The translations under genes were made by a program, and so were the position numbers. A DNA stretch of 64,000 nt from an uncultured Paraburkholderia sp. (GTDB taxonomy: Bacteria > Pseudomonadota > Gammaproteobacteria > Burkholderiales > Burkholderiaceae): contig CALNWN010000004.1 of assembly GCA_940746715.1 (NCBI GenBank), forward strand, positions 310,001-374,000, given 5' to 3'. A model generated the notes under the pieces. The model searched no databases. It was given only the letters and a program-made list of their open reading frames with translations, and was not told where the DNA came from. Of this stretch, positions 1-10,094 are shown one piece after another (position 1 is the stretch's first letter; every line of letters begins with the position of its first letter).

Positions 1-180
1 GCTGTGGCCGGCGGCGGCCACAGCGGCGCGCGTTCCGGCGCGACGGGCCTGCCGGGTCCGCAGAGCCTGCTAGCCGCGCGCGGGCACCGTCGCGAGCACG
101 CAGAACACGATGGAACCGGCGCCGCGTCTCTTGCAACGGTTCGCACAATGACTGGCGGCACGGCCGCGGAGGTAGCGTGA
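1..180 (+). CDS. C-terminal fragment of an unidentified protein, cut by the window edge
   Basis: One frame is open from the first base to a TGA at 178-180, giving 59 residues rich in Gly and Ala. I do not recognise a domain. The stop overlaps a GTG at 177-179 in the GTGA arrangement usual for translationally coupled genes. In Burkholderia tad loci a TPR protein (TadD) sits at this place upstream of tadG, so this could be its tail. That is inferred only from position. Confidence 0.3.
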   Translation, partial: AVAGGGHSGARSGATGLPGPQSLLAARGHRREHAEHDGTGAASLATVRTMTGGTAAEVA

Positions 181-250
181 AAACTAACGAAAGAAACCAG
201 ATGCCCTGGCGGCTCGCGGCGCGTGTGCTGATGCTCGCGCTGGCGGCGGC
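177..250 (+). pseudogene. Remnant of a small secreted tad-locus protein (DUF3613-like N terminus)
   Basis: A GTG at 177 begins a short peptide with a basic start and a hydrophobic run (MPWRLAARVLMLALAAAS), which looks like a Sec signal peptide. About 25 codons in, the sequence passes out of frame straight into the N-terminal hydrophobic segment of the TadG-like gene. DUF3613 proteins of Burkholderia tad loci start in this way and precede tadG, so I infer that a deletion removed the rest of this gene together with the tadG start. Family assignment is weak. Confidence 0.3.
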
Positions 251-1954
251 GTCGCGCGCACCCAGCGCGGCGCGATTGCCCTGCTTGCGGCAGTGTGGGT
301 GAGCCTCGCGGTCATCGCGCTCGGCGCCGTCGATATCGGTCATTTCTATTACGCGCGCCGCGATTTGCAGCGCACCGCCGATCTCGCCGCCGCTGCCGGC
401 GTTCAACTGATCGGCAGCGCGGGCGGCTGTGCAGCGGCCGCGAGCTCGGCCCAGCTCAATGCGACCGCCAACGGTCTGCCGGCGACGGCACGGTCCAGAC
501 GACTTGCGGCCGATGGGACCCGTCGGCCAATGCGGGCCAGTCGTACTTCGTCGCCTCGGGCACGCCGCTTAACGCCTTGCAGGTGGTGGTCAGCCGGCCG
601 GTGTCGTTCCTGTTCTTGGTCGGCCAGACGCGCGAGCTGAGCGCGAGCGCCGTCGCGCAGGCCACCAACATTCGCTCATTCTCGCTGAGCACGCCGGTGG
701 CGACCCTTTCCGGCGGTCTGCTCAACGGGCTGCTCGGCAGCAATGTCAATCTCGACGTCGCGTATTACCAGGGGCTCGCCACCGCGCAGGTAAAGCTGTC
801 GGATCTCGCCGCCGCGTTGGGCGTCGCCTCGATGTCGCAGTTGCTGCAGGCACAGGTGACGGCCGCGCAACTCGCGACCGCGATGGCGACCGCGCTCAGT
901 CAGGGCAACGTGGCGAGCGCGATCAGCGGACTGAACACGATTGCGAGCGCCTCGACGGGCTCGACCAAAATCAATCTCGGCGACACGGCGGGCACGAGCG
1001 GACTGCTGGCGGTCGGCCCTCGCCAATCCGGAAGCGGCGGCCACAGCCAGCATCAACGCGCTCGACGCGCTGATGATCGCCGCCGAAATCGCGCATGGCA
1101 ACTCGGCGGTGAACCTCGGGACCGCGCTCAACCTGAGCCCGCTCGCCAACGTGACGGCGCAGGCGCGGATTCTCAGGCCGCCCGTGATCGCCGTGGGCGA
1201 GGCCGGCACCAATCCGGACGGCAGCTACCGCACGAGCGCGCATTCAGCTTCGGTGCAGCTTTACTTGAAGGTGCAGCTGGTCAATGTCAACGTCGGGCTC
1301 GGGTCGGGATTTCCTTCGCTCGTCAACGTGAGCCTTCTCAATCTGCCTGTCTATCTGGAAGTCGCGGACGGTACCGCCGGCTTGCAGACCACGCAATGCT
1401 CGACGCAGAAGTCCACGAGCTACAGCTGGATTTCAGTCACGCCAGATCTGGTGTCGCTCTGTGCGGGCGGCGATGCGTCCAGCAACTTCGCCAACACGAC
1501 GGCCACCACCTGCTCGAAGCCCGCCTCGTTGACGTCGGTGAGCGTGCCGTTGCTGAGCCTCGGCGTGATAAACGTCACGCTCGGAACCAGCTCACCCTCG
1601 AACGGCTGGAATCTCAGCATGAAGGCCGCGCCGAACGTGCTGCGCTTTAACAACGTCACGGGCGACAGCGACGACTATCAGAGCACGAACACCAATGCGC
1701 TCGGCTCGGCAACGAGCGGGCTGCTCGGCCAGCTCGCGGGCAGCCTCGGGAGTTCGATGCACGCCACGGCGCTCGGCGCCGATATCACCGTGCTCGCTGC
1801 GCCGCTGCTGAGCGTTGCCGGGCTGCTTGCGCCCGTACTGAATTCGCTTGACCTGCTGCTCGTTCCGCTGCTGCAACTGCTCAGTGTGCAGCTCGGCGTG
1901 AGCACGGTTCACGACCTCGGACTTGCCTGCGGTCAGGCACAACTGGTTTATTGA
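251..1954 (+). pseudogene. tadG: TadG-like pilus-assembly membrane protein, frameshifted
   Basis: The N-terminal part (RTQRGAIALLAAVW onward) is the single-pass TadE/TadG-type anchor, followed by the FYYARRDLQRTADLAAAAG segment typical of TadG pseudopilins. Homology runs through three frames, with breaks near 480 and 1015, and ends at TAT-TGA at 1954. The C-terminal part is a long Ser/Thr/Asn-rich exported domain. TadG helps to assemble Flp pili in the inner membrane and periplasm. No start codon is in frame because the 5' end is joined to a remnant of the gene before it. The next gene is a sigma-54 activator, the usual neighbour in Burkholderia tad loci. As written it cannot make the full protein. 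Confidence 0.75.
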
Positions 1955-1964
1955 TTCGGCGACC

Positions 1965-3350
1965 ATGAGAACCACCACCAAAATCGAGGAACTCGATATT
2001 TACGTCTGGGAGGGCAAGGCCGACATCGTCGACCGGGTCGCGCGCTGCATGGCGAGCTTCGACGTCGAAGTGATCCGTGCCGACGACATCGCGATTTCGC
2101 CCGAGCGGACGGCGCTGCGACCTTCGCTCGCGATCATCAGCGTGTCGGTGATCGACAACGGCGCGTTCATCCTGCGCGACTGGCAGGCTGCACACGGCAT
2201 TCCGGTGGTCTGGGTCGGCGCCGCGCCGCGCGACCACGATCCCTCCATGTATCCGGCCGAGTACTCGCACATCCTGCCGCTCGACTTCACCTGCGCCGAG
2301 CTGCGCGGCATGGTCACGAAGCTAGGTGCTGCAGATGCGCGCACAGCGCGAAGACGCACGAGTCCGACGCGATGATCGCCAACTCGGAGTGCGTGCAGGC
2401 GCTGTTGCACGAAGTCGATACATTCGCCGATTGCGACACGAGCGTGCTCGTACACTGCGAGACCGGCGTGGGCAAGGAGCGCATCGCGCAACTGCTGCAC
2501 GAAAAACATAGCCGCTACGGTAAGGATCCGTTCGTCGCGGTGAATTGCGGCGCGATTCCCGACGGCCTGTTCGAGTCGCTCTTTTTCGGGCACTCGAAGA
2601 GCTCGTTTACCGGCGCGGTTCTCGCGCATAAAGGCTACTTCGAGCAGGCCGACGGCGGCACGCTCTTTCTCGACGAAATCGGCGATCTGCCGCTTTACCA
2701 GCAGGTCAAGCTGTTGCGCGTGCTGGAGGACAGCGCGGTCACGCGCATCGGCTCGGCAACACCCGTCAAGCTCGACTTCCGGCTCGTCGCGGCGACCAAT
2801 AAGCATCTGCCGCAGCTGGTGAAGGACAGCAGCTTTCGTGCGGATCTGTACTACCGGCTCGCTGTGATCGAGCTGAAGATTCCGTCGCTGGAAGAGCGGG
2901 GCGCAGTCGACAAGATCGCCATCTTCAAGGCGTTCATCGCTCAGGTGGTGGGCGCCGAGCGGCTCGCCGGCCTGCCGGACCTGCCGTATTGGCTCGCGGA
3001 CGCCGTCGCCGACACGTATTTTCCCGGCAACGTGCGCGAGCTGCGCAACCTCGCCGAACGGATCGGCGTGACGGTGCGCCAGATCGGCGCGTGGGACGCC
3101 GCGCGCCTGCAGCGGCTCCTCGCGCTCGCGCGCAGCAGCCCGTGCCTGCGGGAAGCGCGGCCGAGGTGCTGGTGGACCGCAGCAAATGGGACATGGCCGA
3201 GCGCAACCGTGTCATTGCGGCACTCGACGCCAACAGCTGGCGGCGTCAGGACACGGCGCTCTATCTCGGCATCAGCCGCAAGGTGCTGTGGGAGAAATGC
3301 GTAAGTACCAAATTTTGGACGAAGAGCCCGAAACCCGTGAAAGTGAGTAA
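1965..3350 (+). pseudogene. Sigma-54-dependent transcriptional activator of the tad locus, multiply frameshifted
   Basis: ATG at 1965 starts an N-terminal receiver-like domain (about 125 residues). The AAA+ sigma-54 activation domain follows in another frame from about 2340: Walker A-like ETGVGKE, then SSFTGA in place of the canonical GAFTGA loop, then Walker B-like [13 protein letters not shown] and the arginine region around [10 protein letters not shown] Fis-type helix-turn-helix ([20 protein letters not shown]) lies in a third frame near 3190-3290. One missing A near 3296 shifts the last codons; restoring it would end the protein at TAA 3348-3350. The breaks are at about 2330, 3130 and 3296. 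It probably activated pilus genes with RNA polymerase sigma-54. It is non-functional as written. Confidence 0.8.
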
Positions 3351-3399
3351 TAATGAGACGATTGGGAACTAAAACAAAAACTGTCGAAGCAGGAATTAC

Positions 3400-4127
3400 A
3401 TGGACCACAAGTCGAAACTACGACAGATTGCCGTTGCCGCGATCATGACGTTGGGGGTAGCACAAGGCGCATGCGCCCAGGCCCTGCCTGAGAACAACGG
3501 AACCGCCGGCGTCGTTTCCCAGCCCGGTACCACAGCCGCGCTGCCGTCCACGCCGTTGCCGGCGCAGACGCAGGTTCAGACTTCGGCGCTCACGCCTGAG
3601 GAAGCGAAGCAATCCGCCGCGGGCAACGTCGCGGAATTGCAGCAGATGATCAAGGGCTCCGACCTGAGCGAGCTGCGCACCACGTACAACGGCAGTTACG
3701 GCGCAAGCTTGCTGTTCCACGGCAAGGAGATGACCTAATACGTGGCGCTCTTCCAGCAGAAAAACTTCTGGCGCGTCATCAAGACGCAGGACGCGGCGCG
3801 CGCTGAAATGATCTACCGCGACTTCGTGCGCCAGACCGTGCAGCTCTCGGACGTGGAAATTCGCCGCACGCAGCTCGAAGCGCAAAGGCGTTCACGGAGC
3901 GCATGATCGCGCTCTCGCAAAGCCGTGCCAACCGGCTGCAGGCGGACCTCGACGTCGCCCGCCAGCAGCAGACCATTGTGGAGAACCAGCAGCAACAGAC
4001 CCGTGCCGAAGCCGTGGCGCTGGCCCAGCAAAAGTCTGCGGCGCAGAGGAGCAACTGCGTGCCGGCCGCCCAGCGCCAAGTGCGCGAACTGCAACGGCAG
4101 CTGGAAAGCGGCTTGCCCGTGCATTGA
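3400..4127 (+). pseudogene. DUF2968 family exported protein, with nonsense codon and frameshift
   Basis: ATG at 3400 follows an AGGA-like ribosome site. The protein begins with a Sec signal peptide (cleavage likely after GACAQA), then a Pro/Thr-rich linker and the DUF2968 domain. An in-frame TAA at 3736-3738 interrupts HGKEMT*YVALFQQKNFWRV, where the family has Tyr, so a TAC-to-TAA change is likely. A second lesion near 3885 shifts the coiled-coil C-terminal part (SRANRLQADLDVARQQQ, Gln-rich), which then runs to TGA 4127. The family's role is unknown. The gene follows the tad regulator by 50 bp. Confidence 0.75.
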
Positions 4128-4285
4128 GTCGGACAGTCTGACTACTTCACGCGAGCCCGGCGCGACGTTGCCCAAAACGCCGACCGGACCGGGCTAGCGA
4201 CACACTGCATATATGCAACCGCAGCGCGGTTCGCGCATAGTGCGCGCGATGCGTTGACGGCTCGCCCGCCTGTTTTCGCCGCGCG

Positions 4286-4483
4286 CTAGCGCTGCTTCTT
4301 TTCTTCCACCGGCTGTTGCGATTGCGGTTTCGACGCCCGTTGTGCGTCGTCGTGGACGGCGATCGGGTCGCTCGCGGGGAAGCTTTCTTCGAGCGCCTCG
4401 TCGAGGCGGCTATCGGTGGAGTCGAGCGCACGCTCCGTCTGCTTTCCGGCGGACGGCGGCGCCGTGTGTTTCTTGCTCGTCAT
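4286..4483 (-). CDS. Small conserved hydrophilic protein
   Basis: This is a 65-residue, strongly charged protein with the segment LDEALEESFPASDPIAVH. The ESFPASDP motif recurs in small proteins widespread in Burkholderia and other proteobacteria, and their function is unknown. It has no signal peptide or membrane segment. The reading frame is intact. It is convergent with the DUF2968 remnant and its end lies 158 bp from it. Confidence 0.6.
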   Translation of the reverse strand: MTSKKHTAPPSAGKQTERALDSTDSRLDEALEESFPASDPIAVHDDAQRASKPQSQQPVEEKKQR

Positions 4484-4832
4484 GGCGGGCTCCCAGTGGA
4501 CACATTCGACGATTCAGCATAGCGCAAACGCTGCGCCAGCGGCATTGGCTCGACGGCATAAGACGCGCACGCGCCTCGCCACGCGAGACGACAACGGCGC
4601 GCGGGGCACTCACGGGCGCGAACTGCGCAATCATCGAATCAGCAGAAACTTCAAACGTGAGCACGCCGGCTCGTTTTCCGTGTGTCGAAGGCCGCGCGGA
4701 AAACAACAATCAACGGCCGGTTGCGTGGACCGGTCCATCGGACCGCCGGCGGCAAGCGTGCAGGACAAGCTTCGGGAGGGGCGCGAACTCAATCGACCAA
4801 CTCAATCGACGAACCACGAGGCAGCGAAAACC
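4484..4832. other. Gene-free stretch
   Basis: About 350 bp lie between the minus-strand small protein and the plus-strand hypothetical gene. Open frames are present on the plus strand, but none has a recognisable family or ribosome site. The stretch probably holds the divergent promoters of the two flanking genes. I could not pick out convincing -35/-10 pairs. Confidence 0.3.
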
Positions 4833-5045
4833 ATGAACAGGAAACCCGTGCGCCCGAAGCGTTTCAACGCTTCACACGTGGTGGAAGCAGAGTTGGACCA
4901 TCTGGATTGGGCAACGAAGCAGCCGGCGCAGCGGATGCTGGACGCCGGCCACTGGCGGCGCCGGCTGTTGGCGGTCAAGTACAAGTTCGAGCTTCATGTT
5001 GAGCCAGCTGCTTACTCGTGCCCGCCGTTGCCGCTGCCGCCGTGA
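4833..5045 (+). CDS. Small hypothetical protein, convergent with hfq2
   Basis: ATG at 4833 starts a 70-residue basic protein ([20 protein letters not shown]). The last 11 codons overlap the 3' end of the Hfq gene on the other strand and are Pro/Leu-rich (CPPLPLPP), simply mirroring the Gly/His-rich Hfq tail. The true C terminus may therefore have been lost to a frameshift near 4980. I do not recognise the family. The first 45 residues look like real coding sequence. Confidence 0.4.
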   Translation: MNRKPVRPKRFNASHVVEAELDHLDWATKQPAQRMLDAGHWRRRLLAVKYKFELHVEPAAYSCPPLPLPP

Positions 5046-5485
5046 TTGCCGTGGTTGCCGCCGTCGCCACCCGTGCCGAACAGACGCCGCCGGCGTGTCA
5101 CGACCACCGGAGCGTCCGACGCACCGCCGCGTTCCGGTGCGGGCCGGTTGGACGGCGCACCGTACGATTCCCGCGGTTCCCGGGGTTCACGCGGTTCGCG
5201 ATGCTCGCGCGAACCGTGAGGCCCGCGAGTAGTATGTTCGCCATGCGACGGGCGGCCGGCGCGCGGAGCCGGACGGGTTCCGGTATCGAGCTGGATTGTC
5301 GAGATGGCGCGCTTGTAGATGCCCTGCAGGCCGACGGGCGTGCGCAGCATCACCAGATATTGGTCGAACGACTCGATGCACCCCGTCAGGCGGATGCCGT
5401 TGACGAGGTAGATCTCAACGCGCTTTCGTTCTTTGCGCGCAGCGTTCATGAAGTCGTTTTGCGGATGCGATTCTGCGGAAGCCAT
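5012..5485 (-). CDS. hfq2: RNA chaperone Hfq, long-tailed Hfq2 type
   Basis: Hfq forms hexamers that pair small RNAs with mRNAs. The Sm core is clear: [20 protein letters not shown], Sm1 [15 protein letters not shown], and the Sm2 region [13 protein letters not shown], where the canonical KHAIS has Arg instead of His. A long low-complexity tail follows (Arg/Glu/Pro triplets REPREPREP, then a Gly/His/Asn-rich end), giving about 157 residues against about 79 for the housekeeping Hfq. Burkholderia species carry such a second, extended Hfq. hflX is not next to it, which fits the Hfq2 copy. I chose ATG at 5485; a TTG two codons upstream is possible. The reading frame is intact. Confidence 0.85.
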   Translation of the reverse strand: MASAESHPQNDFMNAARKERKRVEIYLVNGIRLTGCIESFDQYLVMLRTPVGLQGIYKRAISTIQLDTGTRPAPRAGRPSHGEHTTRGPHGSREHREPREPREPRESYGAPSNRPAPERGGASDAPVVVTRRRRLFGTGGDGGNHGNHGGSGNGGHE

Positions 5486-5807
5486 GGACAATTCAGGTTA
5501 GAAAGACGGTGGTTCGCCGCGATTCTACCCTGTGTGGGGGCAGAACGCGTCGGCGGGCGAACTGCGTCCACTATAACGGCTTGCGCTCACATAAGCACCT
5601 AGTAACTAGGGGCTGTAACGTTGAGTTACCGGATCAGCCGACCATTGGCCGGCTTCTTCGGCCAAGAGCAGGCGCTTCCCGACGCCGATGGCGGAAAAAG
5701 CCGGCCCCGGGAGGTGCATTGTCGGAATAAATCACCGGGCTCGTGCATTAAGACAGGGACGGCATCGCACAGTTGAACCGCCCACTCTGGCCCAGATGGA
5801 GACTCAC
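5486..5807. other. Intergenic stretch with a short palindrome
   Basis: This 320 bp stretch separates divergent hfq2 and a small exported protein. At 5598-5610 lies a perfect 6+1+6 inverted repeat (CCTAGT-A-ACTAGG), the size of a repressor half-site pair. I found no gene with a recognisable product here. Its role as an operator is a guess from shape and position alone. Confidence 0.3.
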
Positions 5808-5957
5808 ATGAAATCCACCCGCATCCTCGGCATGATCCTCATGCTGTTCACTCTCGCACTGGGCTCGCTCGCCACGAGCGCCTGCACGTCCGCGACCGAC
5901 AGCAGCGCGTCCAGCACCAGCGGGAGCGGCGGCAGCGGCAGCGACGGCGGCTACTGA
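5808..5957 (+). CDS. Small exported Ser/Gly-rich protein
   Basis: A 49-residue protein starts at ATG 5808, or possibly the ATG at 5796. It has a basic start, a hydrophobic stretch (ILGMILMLFTLALGSLA), a Cys in a weak lipobox-like context (ATSAC), and a Ser/Gly/Asp-rich tail ending GSGSDGGY. It is probably secreted or membrane-tethered. No family is recognised. The start of the ECF sigma gene lies 15 bp downstream, so they may be cotranscribed. Confidence 0.5.
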   Translation: MKSTRILGMILMLFTLALGSLATSACTSATDSSASSTSGSGGSGSDGGY

Positions 5958-5972
5958 GCGTTTGCGCTCAGG

Positions 5973-6252
5973 GTGAGCTTCGAAGCCGAAGTGATTGCGT
6001 GGCTCCCGCAGCTGCGCCGCTATGCGCGCGCTGACGGGTGACCGCGCGTGGGCCGATGACCTCGTGCAGGACACGGCGGAGCGCGCGCTTGCGCGCTGGA
6101 CGGCGTTCCGGCCGAACAGCAATCTGCGCGCGTGGCTGCTCACTGATGTCGCGTCTGTCGCGCGCGCGAGCATCTGCGTGTGTTGCTGGAAGGGCCCGCC
6201 GAGGGGACCGGCGAAGGGACGAGGCAGGGGCCGGCGCGCAAGCCGCCGCTGA
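5973..6252 (+). pseudogene. ECF sigma factor remnant (region 2 only)
   Basis: GTG at 5973 begins VSFEAEVIAWLPQLRRYARA, which shifts frame near 6030 into LTGDRAWADDLVQDTAERAL and LRAWLLT, the sigma-70 region 2 core-binding segment. After about residue 65 the sequence loses all similarity, and region 4, which reads the -35 element, is absent. ECF factors run about 160-190 residues, so a deletion as well as a frameshift is needed to explain this. It lies immediately upstream of its likely anti-sigma partner, which is also broken. Confidence 0.7.
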
Positions 6253-6271
6253 AAGTAGTGAGAAATCCGCG

Positions 6272-7008
6272 ATGAATAACGACCACGATGCCAGCTTGCC
6301 CGACGGGGTGGACCTGCGAGCGCTGTCGGCGTTCGTCGACGACAAGGTGTCCGCCGGCGAGCGCGAGCGCATTGCCGCGCTGCTCGCGGAGCATCCGCAA
6401 GCCGCCTGGCGCGCGCAAAAAGCCGCGCTGCGCGTGTTGTGCGGCGCGCCGCAGGCCGATACGCCGCGCACTGCCGCGAGCCACGCGCCGCTTCCTGGCC
6501 GCGACCCATCCCCCACCGCCGACGACCGCGCCGTCATCGTGCTGCGTCCGCGCACGCCGTGGTGGCGGCAGGTCGGTGTCGCCGCGCCGACATTGCGTAT
6601 GCGGTCTACACGCCGGAACGGCGACATCCCGTGGAAGTGGCGGCGAGCGAGGAAGAGCATCTGATCAACTGGCTCTCCAGGCGGCTGAACCGGCCGCTTT
6701 CGGTGCCGTCGTTGCAGGAGTATGGTTACTCGCTGGTGGGCGGGCGGCTGTTGCCGAGCGACGCGGGGCCCGCTGCGCAATTCATGTACGAGAATCGCGC
6801 GGGCGCGCGCCTCACGCTGTACGTGACCGGCACGGCGCGCGACGAGAACGCCTTCCGCCTGCTGCACGACGGCAACCGGCGCACCTTCTACTGGATCAGC
6901 GACGGCATGGGCTATGCGCTGTCGGGACCCATCGCGGAAGGCAAGCTGCGCTCGATCGCCGTGGACGTGTGCAGCGCGCTCGGCGGCAAGCCGGAAGCGT
7001 GGCAATAG
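6272..7008 (+). pseudogene. Anti-sigma factor lacking its membrane segment
   Basis: ATG at 6272 starts a zinc-finger-type anti-sigma N-terminal domain (LRALSAFVDDKVSAGERERI, then AEHPQAAWRAQ). The frame holds up to TPWWRQVGVAA near 6580. The rest, from ADIAYAVYTPERRHPVEV to a clear periplasmic domain ending at TAG 7008, lies in another frame. Proteins of this kind normally have a transmembrane helix exactly at the junction, so a deletion removed it. The ECF sigma remnant directly upstream is its natural target. Neither member of the pair can work. Confidence 0.7.
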
Positions 7009-7061
7009 TGACAATAGCCACGCGCCCGACAGCGCCGCGCACGCCGCAGAGGACCAGCCCT

Positions 7062-8593
7062 TGAGCCGCCAGTTGCCGCCGAAGCTTTCCGCCGCGCAGT
7101 TCGACGCGGCGCTGGCCGCGTGGCGGGCGATCGTCGGCGAGCAGCATGTCGTCGATTCGGCGGCCGGACTTTCGGCCTATCTCGACCCGTTCGCGCCGGG
7201 CGAGCGCGCGGTGCTGCGCGTGGCCAATCAATATCGCATTCCGTTGTGGACCGTTTCCACCGGGCGCAACTTCGCGTACGGCGGGCGGTGCGGCGCCGCG
7301 TCTGACGGGCTCCGTCGTGCTCGACCTGCAAACGGGGATGAACCGCATCCTCGAAGTGAATGAGACGCTCGCCTATGCGCTCGTCGAGCCGGGCGTCAGC
7401 TACTTCGATCTGCACGCGCATCTGAGGGAGCGCGGCTACCGGCTGTGGGTCGATCCGCCGGCGGCGTGCTGGGGCAGCGTGGTCGGCAATACGCTCGAAC
7501 GCGGCTTCGGCTATACGCCGTACGGCGACCATGCAGCCACGCAATGCGGGATGGAAGTGGTGTGCTCGCCAACGACGACGTGCTGCGCACCGGCATGGGC
7601 GGCATCGACACCAGCACCGCGTGGCAGCTCTATCAGCCGGGCTACGGACCGTCGTTCGACGCGATGTTCATGCAGTCGAACTACGGCGTCGTCACGAAAC
7701 TCGGCGTGTGGCTGATGCCGGCGCCGCCCGCCTATCTGCTCGGCGAAATCCAGTTTCGCCACGAGACGGATCTGGAAGCCATCGTCGAGATATTGCGGCC
7801 GTTGCGGCTCGACGAAACGATCCGCAATCAGGCGGTGATCGAAGGCGGCTTGCGGCGCGCAGCCGGGCTGTCGGCGCGCCGAGAATGGTACGACGGTCCG
7901 GGCGCGATGCCCGAAAACGCGGTGGCCGCTATGCTCGAGAAGCTGAACGTCGGCCTCTGGAACCTGCATTTCGCGCTGTACGGCACACGCCGGAGCTGAT
8001 CGACGCGCTATGCGATCGTCCAGCGGGCCTTCGCGCGCGTGAAGGACGCGCGGCTTTACGCCAGACGTTATTCGGGCGACGCGCAGCCCGTCGCGTGCGG
8101 CGACCGCAATCTTGCCGGCATCCCGGCGATGAGCGCGTTTCGCATGCTCGACTGGCGCGGCGGCGCGGGCGCCCATGTGGATTTCGCGCCGGTGTGTCCC
8201 GCGACCGGGCGCGATGCGCTGCGCCAATACTTCATGGTCAAGGCGCGCGCGGCGGAATACGGCTTCGATTACTACGGCGGCTTTACCGCCGGCGTGCGTC
8301 ATCTGCACCACATCTTCGCGGCGATTTTCGATCGCGACGACGCAAGTCAGGTCGAGCAGGCGGGCGCGCTGCTGCGCTCGCTGATGAGCGACGCGCGCGC
8401 GGCCGGCTACGGCGAATACCGCGCGCATCTCGCCTACATGGACTTTGCCGCCGCGCAGTACAGTTTCAACGACGGCGCATTGCTGCGGCTCTCGGAAACG
8501 ATCAAGGACGCGCTCGACCCAAACGGTATTCTCGCGCCGGGCAAGCAGGGCATCTGGCCGGCGGCGTGGCGCGATCGGCGCGGTTATACATGA
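7062..8593 (+). pseudogene. FAD-linked oxidase of the vanillyl-alcohol oxidase / 4-cresol dehydrogenase type, frameshifted
   Basis: The family oxidises para-substituted phenols using a flavin in a PCMH-type fold. Parts are visible in order: FDAALAAWRAIVGEQHVVDS, RIPLWTVSTGRNFAYGG, LVEPGVSYFDLHAHL, GNTLERGFGYTPYGDH, GMGGIDTSTAWQLYQPGYGP, then the cap region and the end HLAYMDFAAAQYSFND before TGA 8593. Homology changes frame near 7285, 7560 and 7990. The first break coincides with a GGCG-GGCG tandem at 7280-7287. The start is unresolved; TTG at 7062 is in frame. No cytochrome subunit gene is next to it. The substrate is unknown. Confidence 0.75.
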
Positions 8594-8640
8594 GCGCGTG
8601 AGCGCAACGGGGCACGCATGGGGTAAGCGGAGGACCAGTA

Positions 8641-9059
8641 TGGACCGGCGCAGTTTCATGATGACGAGTGCATGGCTTTCCACCACGACGGGCTGTGCGT
8701 GGGCCTTGCCGTGGGCTGGGCTCGCGCACGCCGCGGCGCGCGGCGGCACCTTCGCCATTGCCGATTCGAGCTTGCCCGCGAGCGCCGCGTTCGCCCGTTA
8801 TACCGCCGCGATGAACCTGCCCGTTTTCGAAACCGGCGACGACATTGGCCTGCTGTGGCACCTGAGGCTTCTACCGCTGCTGAGTAAATCCGCCGATGCC
8901 AGCGCGACGCCGTGGCTGATAGGCGTCACGCGCGCGTCGGACTACTTCGTGCTGAAGGAACTCGCCACTCGCGCAACGCATCGGCTCGAGCACAGCCACG
9001 AACAGGACGCGCAGTCCGCCCAGTCCGCTCACATCAGCTTCGTGCTGGCCCCGCGTTAG
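8641..9059 (+). CDS. Exported protein with a twin-arginine-like leader, unknown function
   Basis: A 139-residue intact frame starts at ATG 8641, about 47 bp after the oxidase gene. The N terminus (MDRRSFMMTSAWLSTTTG) carries RRSF followed by a hydrophobic stretch and an ALA-type cleavage region, like a Tat leader. The mature part has no domain I recognise. Its C-terminal codons overlap by three bases the natural stop of the convergent DUF1571 gene. It probably forms a transcription unit with the upstream oxidase. Confidence 0.6.
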
Positions 9060-10045
9060 AATTTATAAGCCTTTTTTTCGGGTCGAACGTCGAGTCGTCG
9101 AATGTTTTCGGCGTAATCGTTTCGAAGACGATCCTCTCGAAGATGCGGCCTTCGTTGTCGTAAGACTCGACGGTGCGGAAATACGGGTGCCGCAAATCGA
9201 GCCCGAGCGTTTCCTTCTTCGCGTAGAGCTGCGGCTGGCCGGTCGGCGTCTCGAAGGTCAATGCAAGCACGCGCACGCCGTCGATTGTCTTGACTTCGAT
9301 CTGCGTCGAGCGCGGCAAACCGGCTTCGATATATTTCTTGCCCTCTTCGAGATACTGCCGGGCGATGTATTCGGTACCGAGATCGCGCACCTGGTGATTC
9401 GACTGCGAGCGGGCGAGGGCGCCGTTCAGCGACGTCCAGAGCGGCATTGCGTTCATGATGCCGCCGAGGTGGCCGTACATTTCGTCGGTGCGTCTGGACT
9501 CGTCATAGATGATTTCCTGGCCCGCGTGCGCGCCGTCCGGCAGCCATTTTGCGTAGATGCGCAGCGGGTCGTGCGCGACGCGCACCAGCATGTGATCGGG
9601 CTTGTCGGGCCACTGGCCGCGAATGCGTTCGGAGCGCTACATCGTGAACTCATACGACGCATAGCCGTTCGGGCCTTCCTTAATATAGCGCGGCAGCGTG
9701 AGCGGATCGAGCGACTTGAAAAGCGCGACCAGTTGCGCGTCGTCGAGCGCTTCGAGCGCGCCGCCATTTGACCTGCTGATCGAGCGTCAGCTTGCCGACC
9801 TGCGAGGCCGGCGTGGACGGCGGCTTGACCGCGCTCGCTGCTTCGAGCGGCGGCGGCTTGTCGTCGTTTTGCGCGAACACGGGCGACGTGCCGACGCCGA
9901 GCGCCGTGCACGCGATGAGCGCGCCAATCCGCGCCACGTCGTGCCGGAGCTTGCGTCGCCGACCCGCCGACGCACCCGCGGCGGCTTTCGCGTCGGGACG
10001 CACGGAGCGAAACCGGGACAGGCGTGCGAACAGGCAATGCGTCAT
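9056..10045 (-). pseudogene. DUF1571 family exported protein, with nonsense codon and frameshifts
   Basis: The N terminus at ATG 10045 has a long leader ending PVFAQ. The conserved core is PLRIYAKWLPDGAHAGQEII, DEMYGHLGGIMNAMPLWTS, and LDLRHPYFRTVESYDNEGR. Lesions: a frame change near 9760; an in-frame TAG at 9638-9640 in the segment that should read TMYRSERIRGQW (Tyr to stop); and one extra base in the T7 run at 9072-9078 that shifts the last residues past the natural TAA at 9056-9058. Function is unknown; DUF1571 proteins are predicted periplasmic. The assignment rests on memory of the family. Confidence 0.65.
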
Positions 10046-10094
10046 CGAATTCTCCCGAAAGGTGGCGCAAGACCCCACGCAAGCGCCTTGCCTG

